Below, one piece after another: positions 11,301 through 20,000 of a DNA stretch of 64,000 nucleotides. Position 1 is the stretch's first letter. Every line of letters begins with the position of its first letter. The notes under the pieces were generated by a model, which searched no databases, was not told where the DNA came from, and worked only from the letters and a program-made list of their open reading frames with translations. Made by a program: the position numbers and the translations under genes. Location: the NCBI GenBank assembly GCA_002633005.1, contig NMRA01000032.1, positions 587,692 through 651,691 of the forward strand. The letters run 5' to 3'. Origin of the DNA: Phoronis australis. Its lineage: Eukaryota; Phoronida; Phoronidae.

Positions 11301-11827
11301 AACTTTTCGTCACATTTTGCACGCCTACTTTTCTCTATTTGGCGGTGCATCAACGTTAAACAATTAACAATACTATACCGAAACTCGTAGCTGCATTAAG
11401 CGATTATCTCTTTTTTAAATATTAAAGTTTTATTTTTATAGGTTTGTCCAAAATGTCCAACAGATCACATGAGAGACAAGTGTTAACTTATCCGGTATCT
11501 TATAACGGCTGTCTTTCAAACCTCGTGCTTCCACGTATTTCTTGAAAGTGCATTCTAGTTTTTATACATTCCGCTATCTCACAAAAATGTTAAAAATTAG
11601 TCAACTTGATAACCGTATCCCAATAAAAATTCATATCACAAATGACAATTAATCCAAGCAACATGTCGCCACCCTTCAATTGTCAATCGAAATTCATTAA
11701 GGAAGTAAATTGATTGATTTTTCTGAGATTTTTAGATTCCTCTTCGACGTTTACAAATTCTTACCTCCGTTGATGATACTATCATAACAACTGCCAAGAA
11801 CATAAGGAGAGCAATTGCTTCCTTCAT
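2235..11827 (-). CDS. Astacin-like metalloproteinase gene (predicted catalytically inactive), eight exons, 3' end not found
   Basis: I rebuilt this gene on the minus strand from exons 11827-11765, 7978-7750, 7051-6913, 6321-6252, 4917-4714, 4380-4251, 3112-2993 and 2332-2235. All have AG/GT borders, and the codon phases 0,1,2,0,0,1,1,0 join without a stop. The order is signal peptide, propeptide, astacin (M12A) domain, EGF-like module and the start of a CUB domain, as in secreted BMP1/tolloid or SpAN-type astacins. Family hallmarks are present: IEERSCVRF, GDGCYSEVG, a GFNNEQSRPDRD stretch, PYDYTSIMH and a C-terminal YSC. The zinc site is degenerate: HExxHxxGxxHE reads KYLMHTLGFNNE, and the Met-turn MHY reads MHS. 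The fold is seen in the sequence; loss of activity is inferred from the family mechanism. The rest of the CUB domain and the stop codon were not found, so the gene either continues through unrecognised exons or is truncated near the Kolobok-like insertion. Confidence 0.85.
2993..3112 (-). CDS. Astacin-like gene, exon 7 (EGF-like module)
   Basis: It encodes HCRTRTTCKNNGF and then GPDCSCFCPDGLAGVACTDV, the six-cysteine EGF-like module that follows the protease domain in many invertebrate astacins. The acceptor is TTGTAG, the donor GTAAGT, and both ends are in phase 1. Confidence 0.88.
3240..3720 (+). repeat. Interspersed repeat, diverged copy of the 24.9-25.5 and 28.1-28.8 kb sequence
   Basis: Landmarks CACCAGGTATTTTTA, CCCACAAGGCAAAGCA, TATTTGGTATGGCAA and CCCTTATATGGAAA recur in the same order near 24915-25110 and 28160-28360. 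This copy sits in the intron between the EGF and protease exons of the astacin-like gene. Confidence 0.65.
4251..4380 (-). CDS. Astacin-like gene, exon 6 (C-terminal catalytic subdomain)
   Basis: It encodes SFAKKKGDITIETKDPAM, then IGQRKKMSFLDAMWLNRMYSC. This is the usual FSxxGxxTIxxKDP...IGQRxxLSxxDxxxxNxxYxC end of an astacin domain. The acceptor is TTTCCAG and the donor GTATGA. The structural cysteine is intact and there are no stops. Confidence 0.88.
4714..4917 (-). CDS. Astacin-like gene, exon 5 (degenerate active-site exon)
   Basis: The exon has 68 codons, with acceptor TTTTAG and donor GTAAGT. It opens with LGVVVKYLMHTLGFNNEQSR, exactly where astacins have xGTxxHExxHxxGFxHExxR. The first zinc His is Lys, the catalytic Glu is Tyr, the second His is kept and the third is Asn. 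Later PYDYTSIMHSGG replaces PYDYxSIMHYG, losing the Tyr ligand of the Met-turn. The surrounding RPDRDDYVKI is well conserved, so the alignment is secure. Confidence 0.9.
6252..6321 (-). CDS. Astacin-like gene, exon 4
   Basis: A 70-base exon encoding CYSEVGKVGNFDQELSIG then TNCHY. It matches the astacin block CxSxVGrxGgxQxxSlgxxC and supplies the second structural disulfide pair. The donor is GTAAGT. It ends in phase 0 directly before the active-site exon. Confidence 0.88.
6913..7051 (-). CDS. Astacin-like gene, exon 3 (N-terminal catalytic subdomain)
   Basis: It encodes KYENAILLAMKHIEERSCVRF followed by YVKIHRGDG, the conserved N-terminal half of an astacin domain. The cysteine of SCVRF is the one that normally pairs with the YSC cysteine near the domain end, and that partner is present in exon 6. 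The donor is GTAAGT, and the last Gly codon is split between exons 3 and 4. Confidence 0.88.
7281..7538. mobile_element. G/C-tract MITE, copy b
   Basis: Bounded by GCATGCTCGCACCCAGCC and GGGTGCCCGCATGC, with the family core TGTGGACCTTTTACTAAGA and CACTTCGCCAAATGGGAGG. It lies in the intron between exons 2 and 3 of the astacin-like gene. Confidence 0.7.
7750..7978 (-). CDS. Astacin-like gene, exon 2 (propeptide and start of mature domain)
   Basis: The exon has 76 codons plus one base, with acceptor TTTATAG and a weak donor GTTATT. It encodes an acidic propeptide containing LESDMKLTSDQ, which lines up with the astacin Asp-switch region (usual form FxGDxxLT). The aspartate is kept but the flanking Phe and Gly are changed. 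A basic VERRQAFGR stretch then precedes QWPKKIVPYVFD, the usual WPxxxIPYxI start of the mature protease. No in-frame ATG opens it, so it is easily missed by ATG-based gene calls. Confidence 0.8.
8115..8149. repeat. Perfect 15-bp inverted repeat (hairpin)
   Basis: CTTTTGATATAAAAT and its exact reverse complement are separated by the five bases CACCA. It lies in the first intron of the astacin-like gene. Confidence 0.9.
9050..9340 (+). repeat. Interspersed repeat family R1, copy 1
   Basis: The order GTAACCCTCAAAAACCCT, AAAGTCTGCTAA, ACCAAGGA, TTAGTTGATTC and GGTTGAAATCATCAAAACAGG is shared with 13870-14660 and 47055-47320. The copies are diverged and none has a convincing reading frame. Confidence 0.6.
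10177..10229. repeat. Near-perfect inverted repeat (hairpin)
   Basis: CAGCCTCGTCCCTAAGC pairs with GCTTGGGGACGAGGCTG (16 of 17) around a loop of about 19 bases. It looks like the core of a small foldback element. Confidence 0.7.
10760..11060 (+). repeat. Interspersed repeat family R2, diverged copy
   Basis: It shares a chain of short matches (GTCGAGCAT, AAAAAT.TGACACAGTATAAAGTTT, GAGGTGAAATGA, CCCAGTGAGAAC) with 13376-13660. No coding potential was recognised. Confidence 0.4.
11765..11827 (-). CDS. Astacin-like gene, exon 1 (signal peptide)
   Basis: This exon has 21 codons from ATG to the donor GTAAGA. The product starts MKEAIALLMFLAVVMIVSS, with a charged N-terminus, a hydrophobic core and small residues at the end, which is a classical secretion signal. 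It ends in phase 0, as the propeptide exon requires. The link to that exon across a 3.8 kb intron is inferred from phase, strand and domain order; an extra small exon in between cannot be excluded. Confidence 0.6.
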
Positions 11828-11829
11828 TG

Positions 11830-12340
11830 TCGCGTGTGCCACTTCAAAATAAAAAAAGAATTTAAATTAAAACTTTGACGACGTACAGTTGCGATAATGT
11901 GCCCTCGTCTGACTTTTGACACGAACGTGTTGTAATTATACTGAAGTTTTGAAATTTTGTTTTTTATATTCCCATGGAAGGCTCTAAGCCTCACCTTGTG
12001 TGGATTCGTCATGCACGAGTTCGTGACATATCACAAGATGTCTGTGTTGTGACTGTTCAATTAAAAGTCCGTTCACACACGAGGCCAAATCACGCAATAA
12101 GCGCGTGAGTCTGTGAAAGATGCAAACGAAAGGTCAAAGACGATCACCGAGGATGCGTTCCTTAGACCAAAGACACTCGCAAACCACTTGTGGCGAGAAA
12201 TCTTGGCTTGTGAAACAGGGACAATGAATCCTCTCCCATAATGCAACATTCCAATCCCACCGATCAAATTCTTCAGTAACCGAAACATTGCTTTGGGGTG
12301 GTACCGAAGTAAGCTTCCGTGCATACTCACGAAACACGAG
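11830..12340. other. Upstream region of the astacin-like gene; nothing recognised
   Basis: This is the likely 5' untranslated and promoter region for the minus-strand gene. I saw no clear TATA box or other site. Open frames of 60-110 codons here have no recognisable domain. Confidence 0.35.
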
Positions 12341-13183
12341 CCTTTCTCATTCTCCACGGTCTCCAATATCAGTACCAACAGGAAGTCATTATTTCCTGGT
12401 ACCATAGGTGGCACTCCCCAAATATTAAAATCGAGGGGTAGCAGGGGCGGATCCAGGATTTTGAGTTAGGGGGGCCCAGGGCAGCATATTAGCCAGGATA
12501 TTGCCCGACAGACATTCGCACTTTCGAACTGCCTAATGGGATCTGGGAGAATTTTAGGGGGGCCATGGCCCCCTTGGCCCCCCTCTAAATCCGCCATTGG
12601 GTAGGCAAGGCTTGGGAGCATTTTTACTTAGGTATTGCATGTAGGCCAAGTGAATGTGGTTTGTTTGTATTTGTGAACATGCTGAGAATGAAAAAATGCT
12701 ACTTGCTCGGCTGTAGATGCACTCTTGTTCAAGATGGCGGCCCCCTATTAAGTCTCACATANCCTTTCTCACTCTCCACGGTCTCCAATATCAGTACCAA
12801 CAGGACGTCATTATTTCCTGGTACCATAGATGGCACTCCCCAAATATTAAAATCGAGGGGTAGCAGGGGCGGATCCAGGATTTTGAGTTAGGGGGGCCCA
12901 GGGCAGCATATTAGCCAGGATATTGCTCGACAGACATTCGCACCTCCGAACTGCCTAATGGAATCTGGGAGAATTTTAGGGGGGCCATGGCCCCCTTGGC
13001 CCCCCTCTAAATCCGCCATTGGGTAGGCAAGGCTTGGGGGCATTTTTACTTAGGTATTGCATGTAGGCCAAGTTAATGTGGTTTGTTTGTATTTGTGAAC
13101 ATGCTGAGAATGAAAAAAAGCTACTTGCTCGGCTGTAGATGCACTCTTGTTCAAGATGGCGGCCCCCTATTAAGTCTCACATA
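12341..13183 (+). repeat. 421-bp direct duplication joined at a single N
   Basis: 12341-12761 and 12763-13183 are both 421 bp and differ at only a few bases. The single N at 12762 is the junction. This looks like two alleles or overlapping contig ends placed in tandem rather than a real duplication. Confidence 0.85.
12446..12595. mobile_element. GGCGGAT-terminal MITE (a second copy at 12868-13017)
   Basis: It starts GGCGGATCCAGGATTTTGAG and ends CCCCTCTAAATCCGCC, so the ends are inverted repeats of a GGCGGATTTAGG type. The interior is rich in G and C tracts. The second copy is inside the assembly duplication. Relatives are at 29452-29716, 31259-32102, 58439-58546 and 60953-61010. Confidence 0.65.
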
Positions 13184-13375
13184 ATCTCGCGTTATTGTTA
13201 TAAACTCGCGAAAGGACTATAGTGCATAGCTGGGTAGCGACTGAGAAATTGGCAGCGTTTTCAGGTAGCCCTCAAACAAACCAGATTTGCAAAAAAATTA
13301 GTTGGTTGACAGTACTTCTAGACCACGTTTTGGAATCGGTAGGAAATTTTCTTTCGGGATCTTGTGTTGACTTTA

Positions 13376-13660
13376 GTCGAGCATCGGCTGGGAAGTGGTG
13401 GCTTTGTGGTAAAAAGTTTCGATTTTGCGTTTTTGCCCCTATTTATCTTAGTCTAGCTTGGTTTTCAGCAGGAGTGAAAGCATCAAAAATACAAGTGAGA
13501 ATAAAGTTTCTGTCTTCATGTGCAGGTATTGTGATGTGAAATGATGCAAAACTTTTCATTCTTTGCCTGTAGTTTTTGACAGAGTGAAAAAAGGGTGAAG
13601 TGTCCATTGCTGTGTTCTGATAGGTAAACCCCTGTGAGAACTGTTCTGTGCCCCTATAAA
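13376..13660 (+). repeat. Interspersed repeat family R2, second copy
   Basis: Diverged partner of 10760-11060. Frames here do not resemble known proteins. Confidence 0.4.
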
Positions 13661-13869
13661 TGAGAATCCACAAGGACATGACGACTCGGCAGCAGTTGTT
13701 CGCAGGTGGCGCGCAGAACGCCCGTAGGACAATAGCGACCGCTAGAGGAAAAGTTGTGGCGCATCTCGGAGTATCTAATCCGTGCCCATAGTCCAACTAC
13801 ACTGGTATCATAAAGTAAAAGGATGTTGAACCCAATTTTGACTCCCTATTCAGCTCTCTAAAACAGAAT

Positions 13870-14660
13870 AGTGCTCAGTAACCCTTGTCAACCCTCAAAA
13901 GTTTACAGCAAATTTGAAATTCTCTTACAAAGTCTGCTAACAGCATATCCAATGCTTTACAAGAGTCACACAACATCTGTGGTGATCAAAAGACCACCAA
14001 TTCAGAACCGTAGTATCTATTCCATGATACACTGGAGCCTTGTCGACAAGTTTATGTATTTAGTAGCCAAATAGCAACAAAACTATAGATTTTAACTCAG
14101 TTAAAGTATATATTTTCCGCTGAAAAAAGAAAAACTGTTAGAACTCGATGTTTAATAATCTTCCATTAATCGGATCAAGTGATCATGCTTCTCATTTAGA
14201 ATTAGCAAAAATGAAAGGTACATTCATAGCAGAACAACAATATCAACAACACGACTAAATTCCACCTGATATGAATATTCATGGTGAAATCTCAAACGCT
14301 CTTCTCATTTAGTTTTCGTTTTATGCAACTTTATTTTTTTTCTAAAAATCATCGGAACCTTACTTTGATAGCCCCTCATGCAATAGTAGAAGATTTTATA
14401 ATAATTCCTAGAAGTTGAAAACTTCATCTCTCAGAAATGGCTGGTTGGAGTCATTTGAAAATTTCATAAAAATTCAACCAGCCATTTCTGAGACACGAAG
14501 TTCCGAAATTAGCCATATTTGGAATTTGTAGGGTCTTACATAGTATTATTTTTGTAGAATCTTGCTTTTGTCAGTCAAGTGAGACGTCAATGTTGCATTA
14601 GCAGGGCACAAAATGAGAGTCGGTTGAACTCACATAAACAGGGTTTGGTATTCTTTTAAA
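13870..14660 (+). repeat. Interspersed repeat family R1, copy 2
   Basis: It shares CAGTAACCCTTGTCAACCCT, AAAGTCTGCTAAC, TTGCATTAGCAGGG and AAACAGGGTTTGGTATTC-type blocks with 9050-9340 and 47055-47320. It contains a 19-bp perfect hairpin at 14429-14493. Confidence 0.6.
14429..14493. repeat. Perfect 19-bp inverted repeat (hairpin)
   Basis: TCTCAGAAATGGCTGGTTG (14429-14447) is exactly complementary to CAACCAGCCATTTCTGAGA (14475-14493), with a 27-base loop. Confidence 0.9.
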
Positions 14661-15057
14661 GAACACAAATGTTTGGACACCGTAATGAGTGAGTGCCTTT
14701 TCAAACACAAGTCTCACCAGGATCTCGTGAAGACGAAGTCATTGGTGCGAGACAAAGTTTGGTTAACGAATATGGATAAACTGTGCGAGTCTACTGTTGC
14801 GTGTCAAGTGGCTACAAATAGCAACCATCGAGAAGCTTTACAAATGACAAAATCACTTAATGGGCCTTGAGGGAAAGTTAGTATGTACTGTATACCGATC
14901 AGCACTGAATCGTTACGGACTGCAAAATATCAATATTTATAACACAGAGACAATGTTATTTTGAACACCTGTTGCATTAGTCGTCACGGTCAAAATTGAA
15001 GAACGAGAGCGCTCGGAGGAGCGACATTTGGCGGAATTAATCGAAAAGACGACGAAC

Positions 15058-15485
15058 ACGATATCATTCATGTGACTAGCGAAGAAATCAAATAGAGAGT
15101 ATACAATCAAGTACATTAAAGAATGAAAGCCCGTTCAAAACTCTATCTAAAGTGGTAGTTTGGCAAACACGATAACGTTTATGTGACTAGCGAAGAAATC
15201 AAATAGAGAGCACACAATCAACTACAATGAAGAACAATAGATGGCGCAACATGACGGTCCAGTCTACAGTACAACAGTGCTGGCTGGGTCAGTCTGGGTC
15301 AACTAGGCATAATCAAAACAAAGTGAACTGAAAGCCAGCCAGCTGCGTGCTTGCATTTAGGAGACCGAAGGAAAAACGGTATCCGAAAATCTCAAATAAT
15401 TCAAAAAGTAGACGTCGTAGTGCAAAATGGAAAATATCTTCTGAAAGCCCGTTCAAAATTCTATCTAAAGTGGTAGTTTGGCAAA
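15058..15485 (+). repeat. Interleaved direct repeats
   Basis: GTGACTAGCGAAGAAATCAA occurs in blocks starting near 15073 and 15182. GCCCGTTCAAAACTCTATCT followed by AAAGTGGTAGTTTGGCAAA occurs near 15129 and again near 15446. The two units alternate, as if a larger unit had been duplicated and partly deleted. Confidence 0.7.
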
Positions 15486-15939
15486 AATCCAAAAATTTTT
15501 CGAGAAAATTGAAAATTTGTCGTTTTTTTGAAATTCAAAGTCAAATAACTCGAAAACGGTAAGTCTGAGAAATACGCTCTCGCAGACTTTTTGAAAGGCC
15601 ATACTTCAAGGAATCCACATGCAAAAATTCACGTCATTTGCTCTTCCCGTTAAAAATTCGACACCAGAGCGATTGAACGTGTGAACATGCACTTCAGCCG
15701 CCATCTTGAAAGTGACTTCCGGTTCAATAATTTTTTATAAAAGCTTATTAACTTCAACGAACACGTGACCAGTTTGAAAGTGATTGGTTTGCAAATGCGC
15801 CCTCTACAGGAGAAAACGTTTTTAGCCATATTTCGGGGTGCGCATGCGCCACGTCCAATATTTCCGCCATCTTTAACCAGAAGTCAACGATTTTCTGCAC
15901 AGTTGTAGCATATGCGTTGTTGTATATTCGTACAGATTT

Positions 15940-16110
15940 TCAGCCATGTAAGTCGAAAAATGCGGCCTCTACGAGCATTTGACTGTGAAATCGGATACAA
16001 AATGGCCGCCATGTCCGCCATTTTATATCCGATCATGACCAAAAACAATAGGCTTCCAGGACTTTCCGATCTACACGTCGTGTGCAAATTTCGTGAAAAT
16101 CGGACGAAAC
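15940..16110. repeat. Imperfect inverted repeat around ATGGCCGCCATGTCCGCCAT
   Basis: ATCGGATACAAAATGGCCG is mirrored by CCGCCATTTTATATCCGAT six bases later. Overlapping frames on both strands (a 173-codon minus frame among them) are side effects of this symmetry and show no domain. Confidence 0.55.
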
Positions 16111-16508
16111 TTGTTGAACGCGGCCCAGTTGGTCTTTGTTGTCTGTTCCCAAGATGAGCTTTGATATCTCGGCTCTCCTTCCGGCCCATGGCCTTCTTGT
16201 GTAGTGCCTTGTAGAACTTGCGACTAAACCTGTTAATGACCTTGGCGTTGGCTACTATCAAGTCGCCTGCCTTCGTATGGTCTTGCAGTACTCGGGGCAG
16301 GACGTTCCCACGTCTGTTATACGAGATGGCTAGTTTGGCAAATAAACACCACGGACTGTTCCACCTAGCGAAGGAGCCCCTTCGGGTCTCACTAATTTCT
16401 GCCAAAGGGTGCGGAGCGGGCCCAAAGTATCCAGCAGGCGCTGCTGCACATATTCATAACTGTCTGCAACGGTCACTGGCTTGTGAGACGGCGGTGGCAC
16501 ATCCCCAT

Positions 16509-16733
16509 CCATGCGCGCACCCAGCCTTCACTATGGGGGAGCTCGATTTCCTAACGTTGTGGACCTTTTGGTAACAAAATAGCCGGCGGACTGAAGAAAA
16601 AAACGGGCACACTACTGTGAATTGCGCGTTTGTGCTTCTTTAGTGGACTTTTGTCTCATTTTCTCCGACTTTTTTTTCTCACACGCAGACATTTTTGCCC
16701 ACTTCGCCAAATGGGGGGCTCGTTCGAGCATAA
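16509..16733. mobile_element. G/C-tract MITE, copy c (truncated)
   Basis: It begins CATGCGCGCACCCAGCC and runs through GTGGACCTTTTGGT and CCCACTTCGCCAAATGGGGG, then stops at the broken 3' end of Kolobok-like copy 2. The insertion or a later deletion removed the transposon's own terminus. Confidence 0.6.
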
Positions 16734-17459
16734 GATCGAGTAGTTCTACTCGATAACGGCACGTTCGGTTGCGCTACCTGACACCTGACGGCAGACGGAG
16801 GTGTTTAAATTATCCAACGACGTCATTGGTTTCACACGCAGTCTGTTCAGCAGTTCACAACACGGGTTCCTGGTGTCAGTTTATCGCTTGAATTCATCGT
16901 TGAACACCAATAAATCATCAAAATTCGATGTAAAACCCTGAAAAATACACCGAGTTCTTATAAAAACGTGTTGTTTTATTTCGCTGTTACGGATTTATTG
17001 GTATTTGGACACACCGTAGCCTACAAAGTTCGGCAGGCCAATTTACCAAGGTCAGTAGCAGGAGTTTGGGGTCTGTTCGGAGATAAATTCGAAGTATTCT
17101 TCCGTGAAATACAGACAGGAGAACCTAGATCTGTGTTGTTTAGACTTGTGATTTCTTGAGTTCTAAACACACAAAAGGCTTATTATCCCGGCCAGTGGCT
17201 CGGAACCCGATCGGGCCCGTCGCGGCCGCCGGGACTGGCACGAACATAAACCAGCTTAAGTTGGAAACTAAACCTCCAGTCACGAAAAGACTATAATAGT
17301 GAGCCAAAGAAATAATGTGCACGTAATTATTTATATGGATTAGCCACGAAACAGAAAATTCACTTACTTGTCGGGGGCCACGAAGTCGGGTTCCCCTTCA
17401 ACAGACCGTCAGGGCAAAGGTCGTACAGTAACAATGATTTGAATAATGTATTTGTATTT

Positions 17460-17909
17460 CTAAATAAAGATTCCCCTAACATGTGACCATAGCATATAAA
17501 ATCGAGTAATTGCTTTACAACAGCTTTCTGTCAGAAAACACTGAATTAGATTGCGCTCACACGGCCTTGGTGCCCGGTCAATTACCTTTATTGCCTGCAT
17601 CAAAAGCCGGTAAAGCAGTAGTTTAGTCATTGCTGGCTTCTCAACATTTGCACTCACGAATACTGCAAAGGCATTACAAATTTTATCTAATGAGACAGAC
17701 TTTGTTTCAGTTTTGTATAAGCATTGGTTAGGATGAGAATAATTCATTTTGAATAAACGTCTACATGGCAACTCGCCCGGCGCCAATCCCGACTTATTGA
17801 AGAGCTCATCCGATCCGAAGAAGACTTCACGGGTCGGATCGTTAGGTTTCCCAGTTCGAACCGGAATACACTGATCAAGAAATACTAGAGAGGCCCCGTG
17901 AACATGCAA
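17460..17909 (-). pseudogene. Possible continuation of the THAP transposon protein after a frameshift
   Basis: A 149-codon frame overlaps the end of the THAP ORF in a different phase. It includes VRTGKPNDPTREVFFG and KMNYSHPNQCLYKTETKS. The homologous stretch of copy 1 (about 100-520, plus strand) preserves parts of the same text with indels. No DDE catalytic motif was identified. Confidence 0.35.
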
Positions 17910-18150
17910 CGTAACGTATGGATAATTCTTTGGTTAGCCGGAATTCGTCAGAGTAATCACTGTCGATGAAATGCCGGTCACAGACACGGAGATGTTTCAC
18001 GGCCTCATACTTGCTACTGACAGCGTACCTTTCATGCTTCACCGCGAACCACTTCCTAAGTATTTCGGGCTCTCGGGGAAGTCGAAAAAACGATATACCC
18101 GCTTTCTTTGCAGCTTCATAGTTCGGACAAGCGGGAACGATGCACCGCAA
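17875..18150 (-). CDS. THAP-domain protein, N-terminal part of a DNA-transposon protein
   Basis: A 91-codon ORF starting MRCIVPACPNYEAAKKAGIS. It has the C2CH zinc signature of THAP domains (C3, C8, then CDRH near residue 57) and the family phrases FFRLP and HFIDSDY. THAP domains are sequence-specific DNA-binding zinc fingers found in P-element and Kolobok transposases and in host proteins derived from them. A stop follows the domain. A second frame at 17909-17460 continues with coding-like sequence (TGKPNDPTREVFFGSDEL), suggesting one frameshift. It sits inside an element with TTAA flanks, so a transposon origin is preferred over a host gene. Confidence 0.65.
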   Translation of the reverse strand: MRCIVPACPNYEAAKKAGISFFRLPREPEILRKWFAVKHERYAVSSKYEAVKHLRVCDRHFIDSDYSDEFRLTKELSIRYVACSRGLSSIS

Positions 18151-18331
18151 TATAGCGGCATTCGCTCTGCAGACGAACCACTGACGACGCTGTGTCGTTT
18201 CTCACCTTCCTCACAGGTTAACGCGACACCTCTCGGCAAGGTGAGGTCGACCGTATAAGAGGCGATGTGGATATAGACCGATTAGGAAGGTAAAAAAGAC
18301 TAATTAAATCGGGTGGCATTCTCCTTTAATG

Positions 18332-19020
18332 CCGTGTTCGTAATTATATTCCACATTTTCGGCTCGTCGATGTTGTCCAAGCGTTGCTGCTGTCATTCAC
18401 AGCGGCTATAGAGTCGTTGTCATGTTTGGTGTAAGCGACGTCGTTTCACTAGCGATGGAGTTGCTCTCATTGGAAATGCCGCGATGTCATTGAGTGGCTG
18501 AGAGTGGCTGATGGCATTGTCGGCCCGTAGTTGTTACTGCCATCTTCTATGTCTTGTCATCGTTATTGTGATGGCCGTCTTCGTGGTGGGTGTTCCTGCT
18601 TTTGTCGTCGACTTCATTTCTAAGCTTTTCATTCGATTTCGCGAAGTGTCGCTCCTCTGAGAGTTTTCATTTTAAGACTTTCCGAGACAAATTGCAAAAT
18701 TTATCATGTCATCATGCGAGCGTAGATGTAATTATGCTTATATTTGATTTGTTTTCATTTTGAAGTGACTAACAAGCCCAGTTCAGGTTGGGTACACATT
18801 GTTATTTCACTTCATATGTTAATGGTTCTCAAATTCCAACATTTCATCCATACCCATAATTTCATACAAACTTCTCAAAGGTTCGTTTGATGTATACGTT
18901 CAAGATGAAATCTCGTAATTGTTTCAGGCGGATTCGAACTGTACAGCACCGTCTAAGTACCCTTTTGAACTCCACAGGGTGCTTTTCACTCTTTTTAGGG
19001 AAGAAAGTTTTCAGATGATG
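18332..19020. other. No feature recognised
   Basis: Unique-looking sequence with no splice-supported exon, RNA gene or repeat that I could match elsewhere in the window. Confidence 0.4.
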
Positions 19021-20000
19021 TCTAGCGGAACCAAACAATGATTATCAGTGAAACCTGACCCAGAGGCATTTGACGTCAATGTGCACGGGGCAAGTCAAAG
19101 TTTCTGCAGCAGCCTCTAATGACCATTTTGTATGGTTGTCCTGTTATCCAGCTGTCGGCTCGATATCAGCAAAAAACGGGTCGTATTTTGATGAAATTTG
19201 GCAATGGGTTTAGGCCATCGTGTCACTGTTCATTCTGCCTCTGGTCGGGGAAGAGCATTTCGGAATGATGTCTAGAAAAGCGGTTGATAAAATGCAATGA
19301 ATCTTTTGGACACCGAGGTATGTGGCGGTAATGGGCTGTCGATTTTTGGACGGATTTCACAAATGTCGCACCCCCTAGTGTCCGTTCCATTTTGGAGATG
19401 ATAGATTTGAGCAAATTCCAAAAAGTGCAGTGCCCATTACGTCACTTTGTTTTTGTCTTTATAAAATCTGTGTTGAATTTTAACCAATCACTGAAGTGTG
19501 AGATACAACTGGTCGGTTTTTAAGTCGAGCTTCGAGTACAAAGTTTAGTCCCCGTGTCCTGCACCAAACTTCACTCTCAACACTCAATACTAAAGTGGAC
19601 CAATTATGTGGCACGTTTCTAGAAGGTTTGTCGCTAATTTGGGCTGTCGTGGTCCTTTATCATTTGTATTATCAGGTACCAGATTAATTTGATGCGTTTT
19701 CATGATTGTTGCAATTTTGGAGTTCACTACCTATCCGCGCAGCCGCTTCAAGCTCCAGTACTTCAAGTCTTTAGTGTATGTTTAAAGATTGGCTTCAAAA
19801 ATAAACACAATTTCGTAAAAATACCTCTCGGCGTTGTTTATTTACGTTCATAAACAATAACTGCACGAATATGCTAAAATTCGCGAACTGACATTAGAAA
19901 TAGTTGCCATGGTTTGGCTAAATAGCACCCTCTTTACTAAATGAACTCGCTATTTATATTTTAACATTTTGCCCGTGCGCTTTCACTGACACATGCAAAA
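19020..20000 (+). repeat. Diverged third copy of the 33.7-35.3 / 37.1-38.7 kb sequence
   Basis: Shared landmarks in order are TTGTCCTGTTATCCAGCTGTCGG, CACCCCCTAGTGTCCGTTC, GACCAATTATGTGGCACGTT, CTTTAGTGTATGTTTAAA and AAATAAACACAATTTCGT. They lie in the same order near 33720-35180 and 37150-38580. The AATAAA near the end recurs in all copies, so this may derive from a transcribed 3' region. Confidence 0.6.

Larger units (their letters stand above)
16733..18325 (-). mobile_element. Kolobok-like (THAP, TTAA) DNA transposon, copy 2
   Basis: The 5' end at 18325 reads AGGAGAATGCCACCC on the minus strand and is flanked by TTAA at 18326-18329. The THAP-domain ORF starts 175 bases inside. Downstream sequence matches copy 1 at 1-1560 in inverted orientation. 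The 3' inverted repeat is missing; similarity stops at 16733 next to MITE copy c, just beyond the palindrome ATCGAGTAGTTCTACTCGAT. No complete transposase catalytic domain was seen, so the copy is probably non-autonomous. Confidence 0.6.

Noticed and set aside
12073-12414. 113-codon minus-strand frame
   Set aside because: It runs into the duplicated repeat at 12341, has no family features, and overlaps a second frame in another phase.
15884-16405. 173-codon minus-strand frame
   Set aside because: It covers an inverted-repeat element and is mirrored by a frame on the other strand. No recognisable domain.
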